DNA of 64,000 nt from Utricularia gibba (GCA_002189035.1 NEEC01000015.1:868001-932000), one strand, 5' to 3'; positions 28,501-40,599 are shown, counted from the stretch's first letter. The notes: generated from the letters alone by a model not told the origin. Program-made: numbers and translations.

Positions 28501-30381
28501 TAGTTGTTATCTTAATGGAAAATGTACCTCGTCAGAAAGGCGATACATCAGTTGTGCTTCCCTGATGCTTATTAGTTGACTAGCATCCACTTCTGCAAGA
28601 AAATAAATCACAAGTTACTCCAACATTGCGTTCTCCTAAAGTACATAAAAATGACTGCTGCAGAGCAAAAGAAAAATTCTGGAAAGAAATAAAACCATTA
28701 AGGTTACTTCTATGCATATATGTAAAAGTCATAATCTGAAACTGTCAAAGACTAAATCCAGGATAGCTACTCAATCGTAGGGGGTAAAGGAGAAACTAAC
28801 AAGCTTGAGGACGAAATAATGCTGAAAACATAAACGTCATATGGCTGGAATAGAAACGTCCACACAGATAAGATGGCAAAGGGTTGAAGGGAAAACAAAA
28901 ATACAACAGGTTCACTACCTTGCGAAAGGGTTTTAAGCTTGTGGACGAACAGCCTTTGAGCATTGTCACGAACAGCAACCTCTACCTACATTGGCGAGCA
29001 ATAATACGAAAATAAATGCTCAAGCTATCCTATTTTCATCAAAACGTCAAGTACAAAAGCCTTGAGACTCTTGCCAGGAAAAAAAACCCTAGAAAATCTA
29101 AAAAACGTTATTGGGAAAAAGCATCTCGAAAATCAGGTCATACCTGAGAATCAGTGACCTTGAAAACCCTCTTCCAAGGCAACAAAAAACCTGACGCGTC
29201 TCCAAAGACAAGATTCGACACATAAATCAGCTTCTGAAATGCCTGTACTGAAGACTTATAAAATGGTCAAAGCTCAATTCTTCACAAGAAAAAAAATTTC
29301 AGAGAATGACTGAACAAAGTAGTACCCGACGCTGTTCCACGTCAGAGTCCCCAGTTTCAAGCCGTTCCCTGAAAATTCTCCTACCAATCTGAGAAACTAA
29401 AGACTTGTGAATCTTCAAGAACATCGTCCTGAATCTGGAGGGCGGGAGAAAATACCTCCATGTGCATGGCTGCAGCATCAGGATCATCAACGCCCAATGC
29501 ACTTTTGAATTTAATGATGGTCTCAACTTCGTCACCCTTTAGGTCTTCACCCCCAGAAGGGAGAACAGCGGATACAAATCTAAAGCATCAAAATAAAAGC
29601 AGTAAAATTTTGACGCGAACAAACAAAATGGCTTACTTGCATGATCACCATACTCACCGGCAATAAATATCGCATAGCTCAGCGTTGAATGCCTCGTCCT
29701 GTTTGCTAACGCCATATCTAGAACCCAATGATAAAACCAAATATTTAATAGAATGACACTTGAAAACAGAGTAACAGAAAAATTATCATTCAATTAAACT
29801 CACTTCTTAGCAATCGCTTCAATATCCTCCTTCTTCACAGCCCCAGGATCACCGCAACCCACCACATAATTATGCAAATTAGCCGAAGCAACCTCTGGAA
29901 CGCACGAGTTTAATGAATACGCCGCACCAACGCCGACCGAACCAACCACGACAGCTCCAGCAATCGCCGCATTACGAGAACCACCAAAGCGATTGCCAAG
30001 CCCGTATCCAGCAACAATTGCCGCAGCCACAATTACCGCAGAAGATGCAATGCGTACAGGCGGTGGAATCACGTCCACAAAGGACTGGACACCAGTGAGC
30101 TCTTTTTTCTCTCCAAAGACACCTGAATCCACAGCCGGAGAATCGGTGCTAGCTGAAGAAGAACGAATCCCGGAGACTAAGGAGCGGCTGCGAGCCAAGG
30201 AGATTTTGAAGCGGCGACGAAGATTGAAGCGGTTGAAGCCAAGGCTGCCGGACCGCACCAGAAAGGGATATAGAAAACGGGGAGATGGATGCAAAGTTTG
30301 TAGACGTGATGAGACATTGTAATCTTCTCCAGCTCTCCCCTGGCCGAACGACGGCAGAGAGAGCGTAGGCAGACACGCCAT
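25547..30381 (-). CDS. TIC110: TIC110, inner-envelope chloroplast protein import component
   Basis: Fifteen exons on the minus strand: 29804-30381, 29658-29717, 29456-29579, 29326-29388, 29144-29242, 28919-28985, 28528-28592, 28267-28374, 28070-28184, 27812-27912, 27452-27668, 27203-27360, 26904-27029, 25835-26791 and 25547-25750. The protein is 1,013 residues, close to the usual 1,016. An Arg/Ser-rich transit peptide (about 1-75) precedes two membrane segments (about 110-128 and 136-157). A long helical stromal domain with HEAT-like repeats follows, containing FARGVGPLSL, LRLLYRTFLANALAGGRMEE and DVKALEQIRIMFCIPK. TIC110 scaffolds stromal chaperones at the inner envelope. Exon 9 uses the second of two adjacent AG acceptors, the only one that keeps the frame. 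Confidence 0.96.
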
Positions 30382-31150
30382 GGACGGAGAATACCGAGGA
30401 CAGCAAGAATCGAAAACGAAGATAAGCTACCGATTGGGAGATCGGATGGGGAAGGCGTTAAGGCCGGGCCCGTCCATCCGTTACAGTGATATGTTGGGCT
30501 GGAATTCCTCAGGCCCAGATCAAAAACAATATTGAATTAAAAAAATCAATTAATTATTTAATTTTATATTAAAATACCACATATTGAGAATTCATTTTAT
30601 ATTATGTTTTAATTAATAATATACTAAATATACGTGATATTAATTTAAAATTAAAAAATAACATAAATATTTTTTAAAAAATATTATTTAAAAATATAAA
30701 ATTATCATGTATTTAGCCAAAAAAAATTAATTTGATTTATAAGTAATTATGTATAATATTTTATTAAAAAAATAAACAAAACACTTAAATACATAGCTTT
30801 GTCTTTAATTATAAATGAATAAAATAAATGAAACATAAATATATAGTCCATCATATTATATGTCATTCTTGAACAAACAATGTAATTAAAATATATTATT
30901 CAATATAAAATAAATGTTAATAAACTACCCAAAAAAGAGTTTCATTAAGAAGTTATAACAACTCTGTGCCCGAATGTCTCGGCTGGCGGGATTTTTCCGC
31001 ACACAATGCACGCGCTGTGAACCACAAGAATGCCATAAACTATACCCATCAGGCGACGCCAGGGGAGGGTGCAGCCACTGCTCCTGCGTCTTCATCTTCA
31101 TCTTGCGCAGGAGATGACTCTGATAGAGGAAAAGAAGGAGCTTGGTGCAG
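30382..31150. other. Intergenic: TIC110 promoter and AT-rich spacer
   Basis: Site II motifs TGGGCT (30495-30500) and GGCCCA (30512-30517) lie 115-140 bp upstream of the TIC110 ATG. From about 30530 to 30960 the sequence is strongly AT-rich with no open frame. The right end is the mS29 3' region. Confidence 0.55.
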
Positions 31151-33083
31151 TCACCGCATGAAGGGAAACAAATGCCTCATCTCTGTTCCATTCCCATTTG
31201 ACAAGAAGAAAATCTTCTTCCAGTTCTCTTCCGAGAACGCCTCTGGTTTTACCATCCTTTGCCTGCCCACACGCACCGCGCCATGTGAGTCTTAACTATA
31301 GTGCATAAAGGCGACACATCTAACTAATACAGACCGAGCTGGTGTAAACAGACCTCAGATAATAGTGGGACACGGTGGCAGCTTCAACTAAGCTGTAGCG
31401 AGGGAGGTGGATCCGGGCGTTAACAGGAACATCCGGCAGCTCCAGGCGTAACTTGCCAACTGCAGTTGAATGGGAAAATGCACCCACCATCATATCATCA
31501 TGGGTCATTGGCCTAAATGCGTTGATCTACAGCATGATGGAAAACAGTGAAGGATCAGATTTGCCAGCGGATATGTATCATGAGCAGAAGGAAGAAATCA
31601 CAAGTTTAGGAGCATGCAGAGTACCGTAGATAGCTCTTTCGCGTGAATGGGACGGCAGGAGCGAACTGTAACCGGCTCTTCGAAATTAGTAAAGGTAAAC
31701 CAATTGTTATACTGTACAAGTGCAAGGGCAACAGTTAAGATGTGGAAGAAAATTAGCCTCAATGAGCTAAGAAAGCAAAATACTCACTTGGTCGATGGCA
31801 AAAAGCACCGGAACACTAGACACTTGCGACAGTTCTTTCCTCAATCGCACTAATACTCCAACAGCTGCATGACTGCTCCTGATTCCTGCCTCAACAAGGT
31901 CACAGAGGGTTGTCCCCTCGGATATTTCCATCTCCTCAACGCCCTTAGGCCTCCCAATGCCTGCACCCTCACCCAGAGGTACAGGATCAAGTATATTACA
32001 TTTCAAACCTTGAAGAGTAGACTTGTTGTACTTCATGAAGTCCTGAAAACAGCCAAAAATAAGTAGAGAACACAATCAACACAAAACACTACATAATCGC
32101 TATATGTCTAACGCACGACCATCAGATACTACATGTTCAAAGAAGAAGACTTCCAGTATAAAATCCTCACACGTAGAATATATGATGCCTGGACAGGCGT
32201 GTCCCATAAGCCGGTATGAGGATTTTTGTAAAATAATCCACCATGTGTCCAATATCGACCTCCGGGAACATAGAACACAAGCCAACCTTCCATACGGGCC
32301 CAATAAACGAGCATTGCAAGAGTGATACTCTTTCCACAGCTTAGAGGACCATCCAATACAACTTGCTTTCTGACTTTAGGAACTGATGCACGATAACAGA
32401 TACATCATTTCTGGTATTCGTATCAATTTTTTCAACTTTAAAACAGCAACGACAAAATGCAGTACCTCTAGAAGCATCTATACATGAAGGATCAACAGCC
32501 CTCTGAAATTATCACGGAGATCAATGAAAGACTGCCGAACGAGCAAGGCACTCCTCCAAGACTCCTCAAATTCCTTAATCATTCCTAAAGGTAAACCCTC
32601 TGGCAATACCGCCTTTAACTCATCCATGCTGAAAAACAATTGAGGCAGAAAAAAGATTTGAGTTTTCATACCACTCATCAGCCCATGAACAAAGAATGCA
32701 GTAATCCAATAACGCACGCGTTACCTAAATTTAAAGTAAGTGTTAACGTCGTCATTAGTAAGGGAGGAGAGTGAAGGAGAAGAGGTGAATAGTGGGCGCC
32801 CATTAGGGGTAACATCCAGAATCGATGTTTTTTCGTCCTCCGCCAGCTGGCGACGGCGAAGCTCGGCTTGTTCCTTTAAAAGGAGCTCCGGGCTCATCCC
32901 TTGCACTATCTCGGGCTTAGTTTCCTTGGGGTCAAACTTCGACGTAGCCTTCTTCCCTTTCGGCGGAGCTGGGGGTTTAATAGGTTTCTTCGTAGCCATA
33001 CTACGGTCGGTATAATTCCCCCATGGAGGCCGATTTAAAGCCCTAGACACGGCGATCGATCGGCGAAGCGATCGGAGCAGCAT
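31151..33083 (-). CDS. Mitochondrial small ribosomal subunit protein mS29 (DAP3-like GTPase), one frame break
   Basis: Seven exons on the minus strand: 32725-33083, 32466-32628, 32171-32373, 31788-32042, 31625-31711, 31354-31526 and 31151-31262. The intended length is 450 residues. A basic mitochondrial presequence starts MLLRSLRRSIAVSRAL. The P-loop is VLDGPLSCGKSITLAM. Conserved blocks include WTHGGLFYKNP, DPVPLGEGAG, VLFAIDQYNNWFTF (split by an intron), HDDMMVGAFSHSTAVGKLR and the terminal GNGTEMRHLFPF. mS29 is the guanine-nucleotide-binding protein of the mitoribosomal small subunit head. In exon 2 the frame is lost after RDNFR at the CCC of 32499-32501 (plus strand). One extra base restores AVDPSCIDASR, and the downstream splice phase requires it. 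The literal sequence would stop at a TAG shortly after. Confidence 0.92.
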
Positions 33084-33373
33084 TCCTTTCCCGTCCCTTC
33101 ACCACTCCAGTCACTGTGTTTAGGGCTTCCCCCGGTAAGGAAATGAGAAAGTGAACCGTGATTCTCTACTGCAGGCCCAGCACCGTCAGCCCAATCAGGC
33201 CCTGATAACAGAAAGCTTACCTTTAATATTAATTAACAAGAAATTATCATTAAATGTATTTATTTCAGTTTAATTATTTATTTTATATTTATTAGTGAAA
33301 AAGGAGTGGGGCCGAGGAGGGGGAAGTTGTCGAGAAAGTGGCGAAGAGGCAACTTCGCCGCACCCGACACCCC

Positions 33374-33608
33374 AGTCAAAGACACGAGCTTTGACTTACA
33401 AACAGTCTAGAATTTTCATTTCTTAATAGCATTAAGAAATCGAATTATGTAGTGATATGATGATAATTTGATGAAATTTAGTGTCCCATTTACTATTATT
33501 AATTTTTAATAATATATTTCAAGTGTTTTTTTTCTTTCTTTTTGTCATTCAAAGGAGTCAAAAGAGGCAACCTGCGAACGCCGTGCTCCCACCGAACATG
33601 ATTTGACC
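33374..33608 (+). promoter_or_regulatory. W-box cluster upstream of the WRKY gene
   Basis: Four W-box cores lie within 235 bp: reverse TTGACT at 33374-33379, TTGACT at 33391-33396, reverse TTGACT at 33556-33561 and TTGACC at 33603-33608. WRKY proteins bind TTGAC(C/T). The cluster 140-380 bp upstream of a group I WRKY start suggests auto- or cross-regulation. The mS29 side of the same 667-bp interval has site II motifs at 33174-33179 and 33188-33193. Confidence 0.7.
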
Positions 33609-33750
33609 CGTCTGCGTTCTCCGTCGGTTTAAGAAGCCTCAATTTTCGTTCTTTTACACTGCATGTTGGATCGATTCTTCGGGTTTCGGCGCCTTCCGTT
33701 TCCCTCTCAAGTTCAACTCTCGCTTACATTCTTCCTTGCAGAAGAAACCC

Positions 33751-35199
33751 ATGTCTTCTTTCGGGTTCAGAGATCGTGTATCTGGCATTGAACTCCCTAA
33801 GTTCCGGTCGTTGCCGCCGCCATCGCTTCCCATAGCTCCGCCGCGAACTGTTTCTCCTTCCCCGTGGTTTTCTATTCCTCCGGGGCTTAGCCCAGGAGAG
33901 CTATTGGAGTCGCCTATTCTTCTCCCTGCGTCCCACGTAAAAATCTTGGTTGCCTTTTTTTTTTGTTCTGGTTGTGTATCTCTGTTCTGTTAGTAGCTTA
34001 TCCTCGGGCGATTTGCGCAGGCTTTGAGATCTCCGACTACTGGGAATGTTGCTAAATTTTTTTCTTGTAGCGACCGCACCTCTGAGCTACCCAAGCAGCA
34101 GAACGATGCCAAGAATCAGAATGTCAGCTTCAGCTTCCCCACTCAGGCAAAGTTTCAAACATCTTGTGGGCAGGTACTTTCGTTGATACGCTGTTTCTGA
34201 TTCTGCATTTATTCCCCTTGATATCTAACAGCAGTTTTCTGATACCAGGAGCAGCACGCCGTCAAACCATCAAACAAGAAAATGGAGGACGACGGGTATA
34301 ACTGGAGAAAATACGGGCAGAAGCAAGTGAAAGGTTCTGAAAATCCCAGAAGCTACTACAAGTGCACGTTCCCCAATTGCCCAACGAAGAAGAAGGTGGA
34401 GAGATCAATCGATGGGCCCATAACTGAAATCGTTTACAAAGGAGCTCATAATCACCCCAAGCCGCCGTCAACTCGAAGGTCATCCGCTTCTTCCACCTCA
34501 ATCCCATCACATTTTCCAGAATTCCCGGAGACTTCTTCCTCTGTCGTCACTACGGAGAACGCATATTCCTCCCCCGACCGTGATTTTGAGCAGAGCCGCG
34601 ATGAGTTCGATGATTTACAAGAGCCTGAGGCAAAGAGACGGTAAGGATTTCACAGATCGACTTCATCTTATAGATGAATTTCAAACTTCGAATTCTGATT
34701 CCTTTTCTCTATCAGGAAAGGTGAGGTTGAAGCAGAAGGGATTTTGTCTACGGGGAGCGACCCAGTAAGAGAGCCGCGAGTGGTGGTTCAGACAACCAGC
34801 GATCTCGATATTCTCGACGACGGCTACAAGTGGAGGAAGTACGGACAGAAAGTTGTCAAGGGCAATCACAATCCCCGGAGCTACTACAAATGCACGACCC
34901 CGGCGTGTCCAGTGAGGAAACACGTCCAGCGATCCTCATCCAATCCACGCGCCGTCATCACGACATACGAAGGGAAGCACAACCACGACGTGCCGGTGGG
35001 TCGTGGCGGTGCAGCCTATTCGATGAGCGCGGAGCCGACACACTGCCCACAAGTTCAAAGCTTCCCTAGGTACCATGGTAGCTCGCTGGCTCAGGCGCCG
35101 CACACTCTGGAGATGATACCGAGCTTCGGATGCCGTCAAGGCGTCCCTAAGCCGGAGCCTGGAGAGGAAGATGACTTCATTAACTCTTTGCTATGCTGA
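33751..35199 (+). CDS. Group I WRKY transcription factor (WRKY33/25/26-like)
   Basis: Four exons, 33751-33936, 34021-34173, 34249-34640 and 34716-35199, encode 404 residues. Two WRKY domains carry WRKYGQK at 132-138 and 283-289, each followed by a C2H2 zinc site (CTFPNC...HNH and CTTPACP...HNH). The N-terminus has the proline-directed serine cluster [20 protein letters not shown], the D-type segment phosphorylated by MAP kinases in WRKY33 relatives. These factors bind W boxes in the nucleus and control defence and camalexin-type responses. The C-terminal WRKY domain is uninterrupted in exon 4, although most group I genes have an intron after the NPR of this domain. Subgroup is clear; the exact orthologue is a guess. 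Confidence 0.93.
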
Positions 35200-36101
35200 T
35201 TGAAAAAGATCGTAGGTTGATAATTTGTTTATTGTTTGTTTTTTTTTTTCTACATCAAATATTTTTTGTAACAATAAAATAGCTAGAAATATGTTGGTTT
35301 AAATATAATATTTAGATTATTTTTATTTTATATAATTTTTCAAAACATTAATAAATGGATAATATCAATTCAATTTTAAACTAGTAAATATATTAATTTT
35401 TCAAACGCATATTTATTAGTACCTTACAAATTACATTCTCTAATCCAGTGCTCGAGAGGCGACAATTGCAATTAACGAATCCTTGAGGGGGCCAAGGAAG
35501 TATACAAAAGTTCTGGGGCAGAAATGCAAATACTAGAACTTCGAACAATTCGATCGAAATTCCAAGGACAAGACATGCCCGAAACCGGTAGTTAAAGAAA
35601 AGCTAGTTCCAGTTTCACGGCGGGACACCCACATCGGAGTACGCCGGCAGATTTCGCCTGAAAACAGAGGACCGCGGAATGAATGAACGGATTTGGCATT
35701 CCACGGCTGTTCGTCGCTTCTCCAGGCGCCATATTACCCGGCGCAGCAAGGTAGGATCTTGGGAAATCACCTGTTGTGCTTCATCACACACTTGAAGGCG
35801 ATAGCTATACAAACTAACTGTTGTATCAAGGTAATGCGCAGTGATGCAGTTCCATTCAGAGTGAGGCTCTGAATAGAAAGCAGTAATTGCTCGTGTTGCA
35901 GCCATTCAGGAGCATTTGTGGATAAGTAATCCAAGTTAACTTAGTACATGGACCATATAGATTTGCTACCACACCATTTCAAATGAAACCATAAGAACCA
36001 TGATAAATCATCGCCTTTTTTCTCCGTATTATTGATCTGAAGCGTGAAAAAATGTTCACCTTACATGCATGTGTATCTCTTGTTCAAACATGGTTGGTTT
36101 C
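35200..36101. other. Intergenic between WRKY and mitoferrin 3' ends
   Basis: The left part is AT-rich 3' sequence. A 96-codon minus-strand frame at 35615-35905 has no recognisable domain and lies just beyond the mitoferrin stop, so I treat it as untranslated or chance sequence. Confidence 0.5.
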
Positions 36102-37238
36102 TCAGGTTACATTGCTGTTCCTGTGGCTTAATTCCAGGAAGAAGGTTTTGGCAGCTTCGTATGTCGACCAGCAAATGGCTGCTGCTGGAGCATGGAAGAG
36201 GGTTCTAGGTATCCATCCTCTCATCAGCCCCCCATATCCATCTTTCTTTATAATGGTTTGAACAACATCCGTAATTGAGCCGCTGACAAATCTATCGCAT
36301 CCACACACACCCTGCAGGAATTCGATGGCATAAGCTCATAAGAAACATTGCTCAAAGCCTTATTCGGATTCGTCAACTGATAAAGCAGAATCTGAAGTGT
36401 GCTACACTCGAAATGGACATAATACCACAAGCTTATTTTATGGCATACTCAATCTAGGTACCTGGCATTGTAATTGAGTTTTGACCACATCAAGAGGGGT
36501 GGTCACTACAGCGCCCAATGCACCTGCTGCTGCTCCTGCTGTAGCATGAACCACAAGCGTCTCTTCGTTCACGCTTTCTGGGGAAACCTCCATCAAACCT
36601 CTTTTTGCAGCCTCGTAGGTGGCAAAGTGAACTGCTGTGAAAGGAGCATTCATCAGCACGGTGGTCCTGTATGAAGCATAAAATGCTCTCACACCCTCTT
36701 CCTTCATCACCCTACTGATACAATCCCACACCCCTTTATATGGGCTGCTACACAGTTGAAGCCTTTGCTTCACCATGTCCATTGGGGTAAGCACAAAGTC
36801 ACTCGCAACTGTAGCACAAACTCCAGACGCCGCGTGGGCAACATGATTATCAGCTTTGCCACCAGAGAAACGCTTCTTACACAACTCATACACAGAGAAA
36901 TAAGCTGCGTGGGCTGGACCAGCGCCGAGCCCCATAGCTCCGATCCCACGGTACAGACCCCTAAAGCCATCGGATTTCAGAATCGATTGAAGTGCCTGGT
37001 TCACACTCGCCGATTTAATAGGGCAAGAACCTAAAGCTTGCATTTGGGTCTTGATTGTATCAACGGGAAACATAGCCATATGCTCCACCATCCCAGCGAC
37101 AGAACCCGCAATCATGAACTCATAAAAACGGAGGCCGTCATGCTCCGCTTCCGTCATCTCTCTGTGATACTCCGGCTGCTGGTGTGGCGGCGCTGGAATC
37201 AGGTCCTGTTTGAACTTCGGAGAAGCGTCGGTAGCCAT
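36102..37238 (-). CDS. Mitoferrin-type mitochondrial iron carrier (SLC25 family)
   Basis: Two exons, 36462-37238 and 36102-36311, encode 328 residues. Three mitochondrial-carrier repeats each carry the PX(D/E)XX(K/R) signature: PVDTIKTQ, PMDMVKQR and PLDVVKTQ. Each is followed by a GLYRG-like helix end (GFRGLYRGIG, VRAFYASY, GYGGLMRGW). The segment FYEFMIAGSVAGMVEHMAMF and the run FTAVHFATYEAAKRGLMEV fit plant mitoferrins (MIT1/MIT2). These bring iron across the inner mitochondrial membrane for haem and Fe-S synthesis. The intron falls directly after the third signature helix. The start codon gives a short acidic N-terminal tail (MATDASPKFKQDL). The gene is divergent from the FLX-like gene, with 332 bp between the start codons. 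Confidence 0.9.
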
Positions 37239-37570
37239 CGACGCTGAAAGGCAAAATCGAATTAGAATCCAAGAGTCGTTGAATTTTCGAGAAGAGTTTC
37301 TCCATACGAGGCTTCAGACATCGGCATTTTCATCGAACGCCATTGTCCGATTTTGACCCAAACTTTCAGAAGATTCTCTTCGATATATTCAAACTAGGGT
37401 TCCAAGATTTAGGGGGACGGGGAAATGCGCGGCCCAAATTAACGGCTGCTAAAAAAGATATTAATAGGAGGTTTATTGATATTTAATACACGGTTAAAAA
37501 TTGATTACTACCCTGAATAAATTCCAAGTGAATATCCCATTTCCAGTTCCAATCGAGATGAGAATTGGGC
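37239..37570. promoter_or_regulatory. Divergent promoter mitoferrin / FLX-like
   Basis: One site II motif, GGCCCA, lies at 37431-37436. AT-rich sequence sits on the FLX-like side. No coding sequence. Confidence 0.45.
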
Positions 37571-38757
37571 ATGGATATCAGAAATCGGCTTCCGTCACCA
37601 AGAATCAGGCCTCGAGTAGATGACGGGAACGCCGACGTGCACCGCCGTCGGTTGCCAGCGGAAATTTGTCTCATGGAGGATCGAGTAGTCGCGCAGAGGC
37701 AGAATATCGAAATGATCCTCCGCGAGAATCAGCGCCTCGCCGCCATTCACGTGGATCTACGGCATGAATTGGCGGCTACGAAGCAGGAAATTCAACGCCT
37801 CTCTGTCTCCGCATCCGCCGTGAAAGCTGAGAGAGACACGCATGTGCGTGATATCCGCGATCGGTCGGTGAGGTTAGAGGCCGATGCGCTGTCCGTCGAG
37901 CGGTTTAAGGAAGAATTAGAGCGACTCCATGCCGAGATAAATGCAATGAAAGCCGAGCACAAGGAGCTCTTGGAACAAAAAATGGTGGTAGATGCAGAGT
38001 TGGTGAAGGTTCGTCCGGCTTTGCAGCAGTTCTCCAAACTTAAAGCCGAGATGGAGTTCTTGAAAAGAGAAGAGCAACGCGGAAGGTAAGCAACAAGTTT
38101 GCACTGTTCTGATCGTTCATATGTTCATGATTTCTCGAAGATTGCACTCCATTTTTTAGGGAAAAAAACAACATCTTTGATCATCTTTTGTTTCATTACC
38201 GTTTTTCCCTTTGGTGAATGCATGAAGGAAGGCAATAGAACATGAGAAAGAGTTGCATTCGACCAACTTGAAACAAAGTGATATAATGGCGAAACATTTG
38301 ATTTCTTTAGTTCGTGAAAAAGAACAGTTACGCTCTCAGCTTGAACGAGTGATGCCAGCTGCGAATCCTCCTCCCTATCCGTGTAAGCAGAAAACGCCCG
38401 GTTTTTACTCTTTCAAGTAACTACTGTTCTGTTTGCAAAATTACCAGATATTAACTCAAGCTTTTATTTTCCCCTCCAGTGCCAATATATGCTGCTAGGC
38501 CACTAAATGTTGGCCCTGGATACACTGGAAATCCATTCTTCATTCCTCTTTCAAATGCAGCTCCTCAGGTTTTGTAAAATCTCCAAGATGAAAGAGAATA
38601 CGCAACTTCGTGTTCCAGTTATTTGTATCCCTATTTTATCTGATGGTAATTAGATCCCATTGAAAATTTGAAACAGGTTAACTACGTTGCTATCCCGCAC
38701 TACGGTGTTGGTGCAGTTCCTAGTTATCCTCCGCTATTCAACAACAACATTCAATGA
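37571..38757 (+). CDS. FLX-like coiled-coil protein
   Basis: Four exons, 37571-38085, 38228-38382, 38480-38568 and 38677-38757, encode 279 residues. After a basic N-terminus, most of residues 35-215 is heptad-rich coiled coil, starting LPAEICLMEDRVVAQRQNIE and including RDIRDRSVRLEADAL and ELVKVRPALQQFSKLKAEME. The tail is Pro/Tyr/Gly-rich (PIYAARPLNVGPGYTGNPFF) and ends NNNIQ. This layout is that of FLX and FLX-like (FLL) proteins, which in Arabidopsis work with FRIGIDA complexes at FLC; the FLX-like paralogues have less defined roles. Exon 2 ends at CCG-T before GTAAGC, the only donor giving an open frame into exon 3. Which paralogue it is cannot be decided. Confidence 0.85.
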
Positions 38758-40599
38758 CACATACTCAATGATATGGAGCTGGGACTTGAAAAATAGACAC
38801 CGGAGTGACTGCACAGATCCTGGTAAATGATCTGTTTCACTGCTTGGTGTCCGATTTCTATCTGATTCTGATGACGAGTAATCATATTCTGTAACTATTT
38901 TGAAACTTGGATGGATAACTACCGAAAATTCATGATTTGGCTTAGGAGTTGTAGAGTTCTTGCACCTAGTTCAGTGACTTATTGAGTGGTACCAGGAAGA
39001 GGATTTAAGGTAAGGATTCATGGAATTTAAGGATCCTAGGGGAGAATGTGAATGTGTGTTGTGGCTTACAGGGTAGGGATGGTGAGAAAGAGAATAAAAG
39101 TGTTGAGAATTTCTATTCTTTTTGAACACAAGATTGTAGAAAAAACAACGGCTGACGGCCGGCCCAATTTTCTGCTCATGGGCGGAACACTGGGCCTCTT
39201 AGGGTTGTCATTGGGCTCTCTGGGTCCCGCTGGGCCGCAGGTTGATCTGGACCGGACCTCACCCTTGGTTCCTTTGAAAACGATGGTAGGGATGAGAAAA
39301 GTTGAATCCTAAGGTCCCACCTGATCGGGGTAGAGGATTTCTGGGCCCCACCTCCCGGTTTCTAATTTCAAATACACAAAGATTAAAAAAATGTTTTTTT
39401 GCATGGTGCCAATTTTGACCTTGACCAGGAACCCGAGTTCACCTCCATGGCTGGGTTAGGTTTGAAATCTAAACATGCAACAAAAATGTTGGGCAGGGGT
39501 AGTAGGTAAATTCCAATCCTTATCTATTTTTTTGTTTTGATATTCATAATTATGTAAAACTGAATTGTTTCATTTTTAAAATATCATGAATATTTGCTGT
39601 CTGGCAATTCAAATGGATCAGGTATCATCTTGTGTTGTGCCGTTGCTGTAAACCCTATTTAGAATTAACATTTCCATGCCTACAAAAACTGGTTCATTCT
39701 AGTCATGTATGTTTTGTTTTTCTTAAACATGAAAAATAACATTTAAATATGCGAATGAAAAAAAAAAGTGATACTTAAATGTGTGACGTGTATTTAGAAC
39801 CCACCCCATATGAATTGTTTTGTTGTATTTAAATTTGATTTGAATTTAGAATGGAGTTTAGTTCATAAGGTAAACACGAAAGTCTCCGTGATGTAACCAC
39901 CTACTGTAGTTGTCCATGGGAGGTTAGTCTTCCATTATGTATCTCAGTTTTTTTAATGTGGTTGGGTGCGAGTCGCTTTCCCTTGTGGGTCATTTCTGGT
40001 TTATTTTATGTTTTCCCGTACACCGATATTTATATTGATAGGGTTTGGATTCCTTCAATCTGGCCCGACTGGGTTCTCATGTCATCACCACGCAGAAAAA
40101 CTTGTGTGTCTGATGGAACAGCCATCCCGATTTTGCAGCATCACTACCCCAAAAGGAGTTATTCATAGGAGCGCCACTGTTCAAGGTATTGGTTTGTAGT
40201 TCTCAGAACAACCTTAACCGGAGTGCAGCCAACTTGAGAGTGATGGGATAACCAACACATAAGTTTAGGAGAAATGGGTGTTGGGGAGGCGATGGGGGAG
40301 ATGCACGTGGGGTAAGGGCATGAATGAATCCTAGTAGCAGGATGAGGCGGCTTCTATATGTTGGTTGAGCTATGAACTTGGAACAAGAACCCCATCCTTC
40401 ATCAGCCGCCAGTGCCACCACTCCCTATTTTCCTCCCCTTACATTGGGTAAAGGGAAATTTTCACTTTCAGTTTCACTTTAATTGTCTGTGTTAATAGAT
40501 GATGAACTCAGAAAGAAGAAGGATCGAACTGGCAGAAATATGTTTCTAATGATCAACTCGTTTGTTTACAGTTTGAATCCTGTGTGTCGGCAGGTAAAA
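38758..40599. other. Long intergenic region, no gene supported
   Basis: Between two convergent genes (FLX-like on plus, ALOG on minus) lie 1.8 kb with only short chance frames. The one structured part is the motif cluster at 39161-39236. The remainder is AT-rich (39530-39860) or mixed. Confidence 0.5.
39161..39236. promoter_or_regulatory. Orphan site II / telo-box cluster
   Basis: GGCCCA at 39161-39166, TGGGCC at 39191-39196, a reversed telo-box (TTAGGGTT) at 39199-39206, TGGGCT at 39212-39217 and TGGGCC at 39231-39236 crowd into 76 bp. This matches housekeeping promoters elsewhere in the window, yet no gene start lies within 1 kb. Confidence 0.45.

Noticed and set aside
31139-31156. miR168-like GCTTGGTGCAG stretch
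   Set aside because: Match breaks after the eleventh base and no complementary arm is nearby.
32331-32345. miR396-like TTCCACAGCTT stretch
   Set aside because: It is coding sequence of mS29 read backwards; the match stops after 11-12 bases and there is no hairpin.
35615-35905. 96-codon minus-strand frame downstream of mitoferrin
   Set aside because: No domain, no splice link to mitoferrin, and composition of untranslated sequence.
39052-39312. Plus-strand frame across the orphan promoter cluster
   Set aside because: The apparent Leu/Gly-rich peptide is a translation of the GGGCC motifs, not a protein.
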